A DNA stretch of 64,000 nt from Persicaria tinctoria (Eukaryota; Streptophyta; Magnoliopsida; Caryophyllales; Polygonaceae): positions 34,493,475 through 34,557,474 of the forward strand of contig JBANSL010000009.1 of the NCBI GenBank assembly GCA_037127255.1, written 5' to 3'. The notes under the pieces are model-generated. The model was given only the letters and a program-made list of their open reading frames with translations, was not told the origin of the DNA and did no database searches. Position numbers and translations under genes: made by a program. Positions 34,224-44,288 of this stretch are shown here, piece by piece (position 1 is the stretch's first letter; the number at the start of each line of letters is the position of its first letter).

Positions 34224-37181
34224 TGTAAAGGCTCGGATTTTCAAATCCTAATTTTTCGGAAAAAGAGAATTAAAAATGGAAGTAAATCGGTTTTAAAACT
34301 CTTTTAGCAGATTACGACAGGAATATAAAATTTGACGAACGATTTCCGTCCTTTTCCTCGGAAATTCAAAATTCGCGTATTCGGGATTTATTTCTGGGTA
34401 TTAGTTAACCATGCTCACCAACTCCCTCACCTCACCATACCTCTTCCCGTCACTCTTCATTCACATCACCCTCATCACCATCACTTTCACCAACTCCCTC
34501 TCCCTCGATCCATTCCTTGCTGATCATCACCACCATCCGTCACCTCCCTTTGCTCTTCAGACAAACCACCACCAACCGGCACCTTCCCGCCTGTCTTCAC
34601 CTCAAAACACCACCGCCAATTCTTCTTCACTCCTCCGACCTCCCTTTCCGAGACCACGGCAGCACTAGCATCCCTCGGAGCCACCAGGAGCAGCCACCCG
34701 AGCCACCACAGCCCCGACGACCTCCTTTTTCCATGTTTCCACATCCAAGGTCGCCGCTGCCGAGCCACTGAAGTCCACCTCCCCTGTTCGAGCGCGAGCC
34801 ATATTCCGGTAAGCGATTCTCCTCCGTTTTCAATCGGAATCGTCCTCGAGCTTGACCATCACGCTCACCCATATCCGGCGCAGGTCCGACGAGCTATCGG
34901 GAACCTCCGACGACGCCCAAACCTTCGATCGAGAACTCCGAAGTCGCGAACTACCTCGGTGAGCCTTCGAACCTCCTTCCTTTTCTTTGGTTCGTTTCGA
35001 TTCCTTTCCTTGTCCTCGGGTGGTTGGAGAGTGCGTGAGAGCTTAGTGCGGGAAACTTGGGTGAGATCGAGAGCTCCGATGAGCTCGAGGGCGGCGAAGT
35101 CGCAGCGTCCGACGTGTGGGCGAGTGGGTGAGAGCGAGAGCGAGAGCGAGCTATGTGGGTGCGCGAGGAGCCTAAGAGGGAGAGTGCGAGCCAAGGTAGA
35201 GGCGGGGCTGGGCGAGGCGGAGCCCAGGCGTGGCGAGGAAGCGGGGTCGAGCAAGGCGGCTCCGTGGTTGCGGGCGAGAAAGCACGTACAGGCGTGGCGG
35301 GCTCCTCCATTTGAAATCCGGGGAGGAAGACAGCCTACGTGGCTATGTGCGGCCCTTTCCATTTTGCAGATTTTGTTTTAACATTTGAACCGGTTGGGAG
35401 TTATAAATTAGCGGGTTTGGTTCGGGTTATCCGTTTATTTATTTAACTAATTAGGGGAATTAAAAGTATTATATATATACAATATTATTTGAGGTTTTAA
35501 GAGATAAAATATTATCTTTGGAGAATTATAAGGGTCGGTTTATTAAATAAAAATGGTTTGGATTTTGGAGAATTTGGAAAAGAATTTTAAGGTCGGAAAA
35601 TGATTTAATAAATAAATTGAAAAAAAGGGATTTTAGCAAGTATTTTCAAGGGGTTGGAATTCTTAACTGTTTAATTTGGATTTTGAAATGGATTTTGGAT
35701 TAACTTGGGAATCCGACTTATTCGATGACTAACTAGCATGATAATATGATCGTTTGACTAACGGTATGGGATGTGTGACGAATAACATGCCTTGTGGTGA
35801 TTTATTATAAGAAGCTAGATGTTAGTTACTTATGATGATGATATACATATTTATATATGGTAATGAAATGGTAATATGTGAATTCGACTAAGTATGATAT
35901 GGAGATTGTCTAAGCTAATGAGTTGGCAAGTTATGATGAAAGCGATATGAGGTGATCGACGAAATGAGATGAGAAATTGAATTGAGACATTAATGTTGTT
36001 GACGATGGGATGGTTAGCTTATATATGTTTTATGTGAATCTTATGTGTGTTATTTGATATGCTTTGTGTAAGTTAGACTTAGACTTATTATGTTATTTAT
36101 GGGATTACTAGGTGATCTCTGATATGTTGGATTGCTTGCAATTGCTGATCATTGTTTGGATTCCGCGCTTCTCCAGGTAAGTTCTTTGAACTTACTCATG
36201 ATGGGCGCTCTATGCACTGGGTGTTATATAGTAGGCTAGTGTCCATGCACCATACGACTTAGAATCACGCTTAGGAGCTAAAACGAAAATCATATGATTG
36301 CTATATGTCCTTGCAAGAGAACGACTGTTATCCGTGATAGTCCTAGAGTCTTTGCTAGGGTCATAGGGTAGACCAGCCTCATCGGGTACCCTGAGTGAAT
36401 CGAGTCTATATGAGCATGATATGATAGCCCAGTACCATCGGGCAAGCGATGAGATGATATGATATGATGATGCCGTTGTTTGTGCACCACCACGAGGAAA
36501 TTGCTATGCTATAGTACCAAACTGGCCAGTCTCCGCCCTATCGGAAGGGGGGTGGAGGTAGGAAATGGACATGCCACTTGGCATTCGGTGTGGACCCATT
36601 TATCGCTTCCTGCATTATATTAAACTGTCAGTATATATGTATATGTGATTTAATTTTCGCATTGCATTACACATTTCATCTTAGGGATATGATGCTTATT
36701 ATATGCCTCTCAGAGTGTGTTTACACACGCGCATGAGTGGCCTAATGATTGACCCAGATCCCCCTCTTTTTTTAGATTCAGGTACCCGTTCCATTGTTTG
36801 AATTCATGCTGTTGTGGCGGCGTCCATTCGTATGGCGGCGAGGGAGTGCTTAAAACTCCGACTTCAGCAGATTTACAATTTTTTGGGATTTCTTCTTACT
36901 TATACTCTGTTTGACTCGGCCTTGCCACGACACTGGTTATATCATTTTCAGAACTTATGTCCTTTGCATGATAAAAGGTTTTCCGCGTTGTAGACTTAGG
37001 ACAGGTACAGGGGTTTACCACGGGGTCTCCAACGGACCTTCAGGATTTGGGTTGTGAAATCCCGCTTTACACTACAAATCTTCGGTTTCAAACCTCCAAC
37101 CTGTACTCGGAGCGCAAGATCCTAACGAGGGGTTTAATCCCTCGAAACGTAACTCGGGAATAATAATCCCGGGCCGTTACA
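34224..37181 (+). repeat. F 3' LTR
   Basis: 2,958 bp, starting TGTAAAGGCTCGG after the purine tract and ending GGGCCGTTACA. It lacks the hAT insertion. Long frames in its GC-rich first kilobase (34411-35380) occur identically in the other LTR and in several frames, so I treat them as LTR sequence, not genes. Confidence 0.9.
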
Positions 37182-37203
37182 GGTTATGGTATAAAAAATT
37201 TTA

Positions 37204-40200
37204 TGTTGTAAGGAGGAAATCGAGCGTAAAATATAATAAAATAATTCAAACCAGATTCGTGCCCCGACAAATAATTACAAGACTTCCTCCAAATGCAATA
37301 GTGGGAAGTCAGGATTGATCCACGAGGAAGCGTGTCGGCGGATCCTAGGCAGCGGAGAAATCTCACGGAAGTGGTCGACAACAGGGGTCCTAGATCTCGA
37401 GTACTGTTACTCGACAGAAGATCGGACAATCGAACAGTGCAGCAGCAGGCACAGGCCTTAGTCGATCTCGACTTAGTCTTACTCGAGATCGAGTAGAGTC
37501 GTCTTGGTCGAGTTGGCTTTGTTGAGTTCCTGCACACAGAAGCTACGGTGATTCTGGAATCGAAGATTAGTAACTCGAGATCGAGGAGTGCAATTCGAGA
37601 TCGAGTAAGACAGAGAATAAAAACGAAATAAAGTAAGGACAAGTGCTTTGGGATTTCGAACTAAACTGTATGTAAAAGACTTCCAAGATTGGGGTTTGCA
37701 ACAACGATAACCAAGCATGCATAAGGCAAGAATAAAACAGATAATCATATAATTCCCATCAAAGGACTAAGCTTTCGCCTTTTCCAACAGTTAGACAACT
37801 GTTTCAAGAAACCCTAATTGTCTCTACGGATTTTATGTTTACAATCCAAGTTGTTAGCATGGACCTCCATTAGATGGGTAATAAACATATAACAAGTAGT
37901 AGATGCTCAAAACATGACAAAAGTCGGATCTTTACCTCAAACATGCAAGGCTATCGTCGGGCTCGCCCTAGCCCTAGAAGTGGGTGGACTACTCGCGCTT
38001 CATCGCAACCTCATACATTGATGTATGAAAAGATACTTGCATTAAACTAAATTCAAAGCCTTTACAATCCCGGCAATCCAACTCTCGTTGAATGCCAAAA
38101 CCCTAAAACCTTCGAACTCCTAAACGTCTCTGTGGAACTACTTCTCTAGCTTGTGAATTGAATGAATCCTAAAATCAGCCCCATGTGCTTTATTTATAGC
38201 CTTCTAATCCTTGCTATTCAAGGATAGAATATCTCTATCTCTATCTAAATCTATATCTAAAGCATTAAAGATAAATAAATGGACAACATAATTAAATCTA
38301 AAAAGGGAATTATATCTAAAAGTCTTCAAGTGGCTAAATCTTCTTCTCCAAGATGGAATTTGATAGAATCGGATAGACTCGGCAAAAATAACTAATGCAT
38401 TTATAGGGTGAGCCAAAAATCCTTTTACATAGTATGCATAGCAAGACAAAAATTATAAAACCAACCCATATTTCAATAAATTTAAAAATCCACTTTACTT
38501 GAAATGAAACACAAGTTTATTTCTTCCACAAACCATTATTCCAACCTACTCTAAGTCTTAATTTCCAAATGGGGGTCAGGCTTAATTTGGCTAAGGATAA
38601 TTTTATGGAGTTTATAATAAAAGTCTCAGGCTAATGTTCTGGCTTCAAGCAGGGATAATGCAGGGTAGGTAAAGAGAGGATAAAATTGGCTTAAAAGGTG
38701 CCTCCGTCATTTAATTCTCATTCACATCAACATATAAATGCATTGGCTTTGAATAACTATCACAACATTTAGAGATGCATAGGAAGAGTAAATACACTCA
38801 AGAAAGCAAAGGGATTTTTAATGTTCTCCCTATAAGGACCATTAGTGTGGGGCCCGCTCATGATTGGCCCTTCTCCTGGATCATCTAGGTCCTGATTGTA
38901 GTATGCAAGCTCAGCTGACAGGTGGTTGCTTGCATAATCTTCCTTCTCTTTCTTCTTCTTCCTTCCAGCTCTTAATTTTCGCAGATTCTCTCGCCACGGG
39001 GCCTTACCTCCCCTTAAATTATTTATAAATTTCTTAATGGATTGAGGGGGAGTAGGATTCATACCTGAGCTTACCTTTTCGGACCCAAAACAGAAATCTT
39101 CGGGCTTGGGGTTAGTCGATATCGAGTACGGCTGGTCAATATCGAGTACAGGGACCCCGTACTTAGGCTCTGGGCAAGTCTGTGGCTCAGCAGAGGAAGT
39201 CGATATCGACGAGCTTTGGTCGAGATTGAGTAGAAGGTTAGTCGAGATCGAGGAAGCTTTGTTGATCTCGAGTACTCTGCTAGTGCTTTCCTCCGTCGAT
39301 TGCTTGGTCCCATGGTTGCTGATGCTTTTTACCTCTATCCATGAAATTTCCTCATTTGCAGGGCCAAAAGAGAAATCTAAAACCTCATCGCCTATGGTGA
39401 ATGTGAGTGATCGATTCTTGACACTAATTCTGGAATCTGCAGTAGCTAAGAATGGTCTACCAAGAATAATAGGGCTAGTAGGATCTTCAGCACAATCTAT
39501 AATAAGGAAATCTGCTGGAACAAAGAATTTACCAACCTGGACGGGGACATTCTCAACTATACTTGTAGGGATGACCACTGTATTGTTTGCCATGTATAGC
39601 TTGGCATCCACAGGCTCTATGCATCCTATTTTTACCTTCCGCCAGATTGATAAGGGCATGATGCTCACACTTGCTCCTAAATCACACAGAGACTCATATT
39701 TATATTGTCCAAAACCCACAGTAATAGAAAACTTACCAAGGTCAGGTCTCTTTTCAGGGAAGTGGAGTACTTTGCACTCGCCTGCGATCTCTGAGATGGA
39801 TCGCTTCTTGCTCAGGATTTCCTTCAGAAATTTGACATATCAAGGAATCTCTTGCAGGGCTTCTGTAAAAGGAATAGAGACGTTCAGTTCTTGTAGCATA
39901 TTAACCAAACGGTTAAACCCACCTGCAGTGGGATCTTTTAGCGCTTTGGAAGGGAAATGCAGTGGCTTTTTCTGCTTCGGAGCGAGATCAGGTGTCGGAG
40001 GTGTTGCAGATTCGTCGACATCGGCTTGCTTCTCCTCGACCTCGACCAGGGGCTTCTCGACATCGAAATGGGTTGTCGACCTCGAGTTGCTGGGCTGCGC
40101 AGTGGAGTCTGAACTTGGCCTCTGGTCTGGGTCGACGAGAGTTTTGTCGAGATCGAGTAAAGGTTCCTCGAGATCGAGTTGATCCCGCTCTTTGTCGAGT

Positions 40201-41280
40201 TGCTGCTCTGCCTTATCTTGATGTTTCCCGACCTCTGGCTCGTGTAATTGATGCCCACTTCTGAGTTTGATAGTTGCGACGTGTCCGATCTTCCCCTTAG
40301 GATTTGGTTCTGTTTGCCCAGGGAGCTGTCCGGATAGTCGTGGGATCTGTGCAGCGATTTAACCCATCTGGGTCTCTATTCCCCTTTTCCAGATGTCTAG
40401 TTCTCCAAATTTTGTAGTGATGTTCTGGAACTGGTTGTTGATGGTGCTTTGATTCCGACGCATCTCCTCAAGGATGAGTTGTAAGTCATCCTTCTTTTGA
40501 TCCCTTTCTGGATGTCATGGAGCTCTCTATGGTGGGAGGTTCCTAGGAGGATCTTGGTTCCACTGTGGTTGATAGAACCTTTGATCTCCCATGTAGTGAT
40601 TGGGACCCCCAACATAGGCTACCTCTTCATGTGTCTTTGCCATCCTTACTTGCTTAGTATGTGGGCACTCAGTAGTAGTGTGCCGCTGTGATCCGGATTC
40701 GATGCAAGGCTAATTGACAGATAGATATTTGACTTGCTTGAGGAGCTTGCGATTCTGGTCTCTGTAGAACTGCTCCCTGACATCCGGGTCAATCTCCTTT
40801 GCTAGCTCATAGAGTGGCATAGATGGTGCTGGCCTGGCATAGGAGTTCTCTTCATAGTTTGCAGTGGACCCATATTTGTTGTCATAATTGATGAGCTTGT
40901 CTAGCACACCCCAGGCGTCAATTTGTGGCATCGTCAAATACTCATAGTGAGTATACTGGTTGATTCTGTCTTTAGTGACTTGGTCAATAGAGTTGAAGAA
41001 GATCTCCTGAATGACGTAGGGTGGTTGTCCATGAGTAGGGCAAGATCTCAGCAATTCTTTGTAGCGTTCCCATGCCTTTGCTAGCAGTTCCCCAGGCTTC
41101 TGTTTGAAGCCTGTGATTTTCTGGCGGAGGAGTGTTGTTTTGGTGGGGGGGACGAATTTGTTCAGAAACTCTTGCTCTGCTTGGGCCCATGTTGTGAGGA
41201 ATCTTGGTTTCAGCCCTTCAAACCACTTTAGTGCAGGTCCAGCGAGAGACCAGCGAAAAGCCTTCATCTTCACATATTCC
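37204..41280 (-). mobile_element. Element C2: deleted, truncated gag-protease element
   Basis: It reads right to left. The 3' LTR begins (in + coordinates) TGTTGTAAGGAGG at 37204 but breaks at 38384, where it joins sequence equivalent to C1 position 49554, removing about 1.46 kb. A second deletion at about 38835 (a TAAGG microhomology) removes about 930 bp equivalent to C1 50006-50933. Gag-protease coding follows on the minus strand. The 5' part stops inside gag at 41280, joined to a family A LTR. C2 is best explained as the left duplicate of C1 that later suffered deletions. Confidence 0.8.
38769..41280 (-). pseudogene. C2 gag-protease remnant
   Basis: Gag (41280 to about 40300) is truncated at its N-terminus: VKMKAFRWSLAGPALKWFEG, LTTWAQAEQEFLNKF, then several stops and loss of part of the zinc knuckle. 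The protease section (39719 to about 39330) is open and clear: CDLGASVSIMPLSIWRKVKI, FLIIDCAEDPTSPIILGRPF, LATAD. This is the retropepsin-like domain of Athila-group elements, where DLGA replaces DSGA. After it come Asp/Ser/Ile-rich repeats encoded by GTCGATATCGAG-type DNA and a basic RAGRKKKKEKE stretch. No RT, RNase H or integrase follows. Confidence 0.8.
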
Positions 41281-41282
41281 AG

Positions 41283-42045
41283 AGAGAAAAAATTGGCATA
41301 TGAGTTGCTAAACTCATAGTTTCGCCTATGATTCGAAGACATGGTTGTTTGGATTGTGAGGATTTGATTCTATTTAGTTATTCATATTCATAGTTATCAT
41401 CTTGTGCTTATTGATTATATTTGTGTTCATTTCTATGATTGATCATCATGTTAGAAATTTCATCTTAGCTATGGATTCGTTGTTGTTTTCTTGATAGCAA
41501 ACAAAGGTATTGAGATAGTAATGTTTCTTTGTTTTTGTAGAGGATGATTTCAATTGATCTTTGTTGCAGATATTCGATTAGGGATGAGTTTGGTTTGTGC
41601 CTATTAGTCTTAATATTATTAAATCAATAAGCCAATTGTTTTCTACGGATGAGTGAATCTCTGCGGATCTCTCAACTTAAGTAAAGTAGACCTATGAATA
41701 TGAGTAATTGATAGATCAATCTGAGAACCATGAATTCCAACCATTGTCAGAGAATTACACGTGAAATGTTCTTTCCACTTTGATGTCAATCTACTTTGCA
41801 ATCATAAATCTGTTACTTTTACATTCTAGTTATTTGCTACAAATCATTGGTTTGTCATAAGAGTTCTTGCTTAGGGTTATTTAATAGGAAATCGCTTCTA
41901 CCCGTGGGTTCGACACCGGACTTCATCGCTATACTAGTAGTTATTTGGTTTATCAAGTGATTGTTTGCCTAATCTATTGGTTTTGTGTTTCAGTTTGGAT
42001 AAAATTACTATTTGATAAAGGGCAAAAGTGCCAACGACGTTCGTC
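41283..42045 (+). mobile_element. Family A LTR, copy c (5'-truncated)
   Basis: It starts abruptly at a residual GAGAGA and then follows copy b from GCATATGAGTTGCTAAACTC to GACGTTCGTCA. It shares the private deletion of copy b (CCAATTGTTTTCTACGGATGAG near 41632). The 12 bases that follow (TGCATCAGCTA) and the D element after them are also the same as after copy b. Confidence 0.8.
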
Positions 42046-43415
42046 ATGCATCAGCTATGATAATGCATATTTTATTTGGTCATTTATACGTGGTCTTAGG
42101 TACATTAGAACGTCATATTGTGTGTTTAATAAGCTTATTCATATTCTTGGTCATTTGGTATTCGAAGTGCGGAATCTACGGTTTCTAGTGTTTATTTGTA
42201 GGCTATAAGATCCGGCCTCGAAACCCCATCTTTAAGGTTCTCAGAAGAAGAGCTAAGGAACAAGAGCGGAAATAGAGAACATGGAGAAACCCCATCTTTA
42301 AGGTTCTCAGAAGTTGGAATTAGCTTCTGAGGTCTTCATAAGAATCGTATTGCTTGGAAAGAGCTTTCCAACGCATATTCATATGCGTCAATCGGAAAAA
42401 GGATGACTCCAGAATGTGCGTTACAAGTTCAATCTTCCGAAGCTGTCAACACTGTAGGAAAGGCACCAGCCGCCCTTTCCACGGCGCCCGCCGCCTCGTC
42501 AGATCCCGGATTTACGACACGCGACCCAATCTATCTTTATGGAAACCCTTATCTATCTTTCCTAGGGTTTAGGCCGACACCTTTGAGCCCTATATTAGTC
42601 ATACTTCCAGCATTCAATCAATCAATTAACATTCTATTCCCCATAAACTCAAAGAGAGATGAGAGGATTTAAGTTTTATGCTTGCCTAGAATTCTCTTGG
42701 TTTTGCTATGATTCAAGACTTGGTTGATTGATTGTGAGACTTGATTTCTATATTATTCATGAGTTTATTTATCATCTTGTTCTTCATCTTATATTTGTGT
42801 TCCTTTCCATGAATCTGTTGTTGGTTTCTCGATAGCAAACGAAGTCAATGATTTAGTGATATTTCTATTCCTTTGTAGTGGATGATAACAATTGATCTAT
42901 GATGTGTAGATTCGATTAGGGTTGAGTTCAGTTTGCGCCTATCTGTCTTAATTGCATTGAATCAATGTGCCAATTGGTTTAAGTACTTGATTTCTTAATG
43001 TTATTCTTTAGTGATATTAAATAAGATGAGTGAATCTATGCGGACCTCTCAACCTTAGTCAAGTCGACATAGGCTTAGGAATAATATTGATATCAAGTCA
43101 ATGATCAAGCAATCAACCAGTGTTGCGAATTGTATGTGAAACCATACGCTCTATTCTTCTATCTTTGATTCGCTCTTGCTAACATCTTTATCATAAGTTT
43201 ATTCGCTTTTTATTCCATCCTTCGTGTTCCTATTCTATCGTTAGGGTCATAATTGGTAAACACATATTGCATTGAAGTACTTGTTTCTCTGTGGGTTCGA
43301 CCCCTTACTTATCCGCTATACTAGGTTGCTGGTTTAGTTTATTTGTTTAGGTTATTTCTTTGACGAGGTGAAATCTAACGATGTTTCCCCTTCCGTCAAA
43401 AGTGGTGCCGTTGCC

Positions 43416-44288
43416 ATGGACGCAAGTTTATTTCTTTGTTTTGTGTCTTTATTGATATTTGTGTCTTTTGTTTGGTTTTATTTCTTTCAAAAAATTTATA
43501 AAATAAAAATGTTGAGGTTATATCAAAATCAGGGAGAATATTTTCACCATTACCTAGAAAGAGTGGTAAATCTAGTGAGCGAGCGCAAATCACGGGGTTT
43601 CAATGATAGAGAGTTAGATAAGGTGCTTTGTGTTATGGAGGGTGCACAACCCTCAATAAGGAAACTTATTGACGATGGCGACCGCGGCCTAGGACTTCGA
43701 ATATGGTATCTTATCCAACACATAGCCCTTGATTGTGAGCTAAAAGAAAAATGGGAGAAAGGATGCAAGAAGTTGGTCGAGCTACTCAAGGAGGAGGAGT
43801 CACTGGATAGGGTGGCACCTGCCGCTCCACACACGGCGCCCGTCGTCTCTGTAGATTGCCCAAAGGTAAGGATATTAACTAAGCAAGAATATTGGGAGAC
43901 GCATGGCTTCTCTGATGAAGATTGGGATGTAGAAGAGGATCTAGTACTTCTTGAAACGGAGTCTCATGAGTCGACGCGTGAGGTTTCGTCTATTATGCCT
44001 TCTTCTCCATTATCTTTTATGCCCTCTCCTTTTATGTCTTCCTCTCCATCACCCATTATGCATTCTTCTCCATCATCCGATGAAGTGGAGAGCCCAACGC
44101 CTATTGAAATGGAATCTCATGAGTGCACGCATGAATATCTATATGTTTTTGCTCCTGATGCATCTGAAGAACTCATCTCGATCGCGCCGATCACAGAACC
44201 AATCCCAGAGTCGATTTCTGTGACTCCTAAGCAAGGTAATGAACTTTCTAACACTTTTGTGGATTATGGTGAATATTTGGATCCCTAG
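43416..44288 (+). CDS. D-family ORF, about 290 aa, unknown function
   Basis: The ATG lies inside the PBS-like sequence (GCCATGGAC). Residues 2-24 are strongly hydrophobic (SLFLCFVSLLIFVSFVWFYF), a possible membrane anchor. Residues 30-110 are charged and helical-looking (YFHHYLERVVNLVSERKSRG, then FNDRELDKVLCVMEG, then KWEKGCKKLVELLKEEE). A Pro/Ala box APAAPHTAPV is encoded by the paired GGCGCC DNA motif. An acidic stretch (SDEDWDVEEDLVLLE) is followed by MPSSP/MSSSPSP repeats. A TAG at 44286 is followed by some 65 more open codons up to a TGA at about 44485, similar in D1, so readthrough or an older longer ORF is possible. No retrotransposon domain is recognised. A gag-like role is speculative. 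Confidence 0.6.
   Translation: MDASLFLCFVSLLIFVSFVWFYFFQKIYKIKMLRLYQNQGEYFHHYLERVVNLVSERKSRGFNDRELDKVLCVMEGAQPSIRKLIDDGDRGLGLRIWYLIQHIALDCELKEKWEKGCKKLVELLKEEESLDRVAPAAPHTAPVVSVDCPKVRILTKQEYWETHGFSDEDWDVEEDLVLLETESHESTREVSSIMPSSPLSFMPSPFMSSSPSPIMHSSPSSDEVESPTPIEMESHECTHEYLYVFAPDASEELISIAPITEPIPESISVTPKQGNELSNTFVDYGEYLDP

Larger units (their letters stand above)
25471..37181 (+). mobile_element. Element F: LTR retrotransposon derivative without coding region
   Basis: A complete insertion of about 11.7 kb with target duplication GGTTA (25466-25470 and 37182-37186). Both LTRs start TGTAAAGGCTC and end GGGCCGTTACA. The primer site TGGTATCAGAGC (initiator Met tRNA) lies at 29100-29111, and a purine tract GAGGTGGATGA lies before the 3' LTR. 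LTR style and PBS suggest a chromovirus of Tekay/Del type. The 5.1-kb interior has no recognisable gag, protease, RT or integrase, so it looks like a LARD-type non-autonomous derivative needing proteins from a relative. It lies inside D1, so it arrived after D. Confidence 0.85.

Noticed and set aside
39106..40182. A 358-aa + strand frame
   Set aside because: It is antisense to the C2 gag-protease region, whose minus strand has clear protease motifs. The + frame has none.
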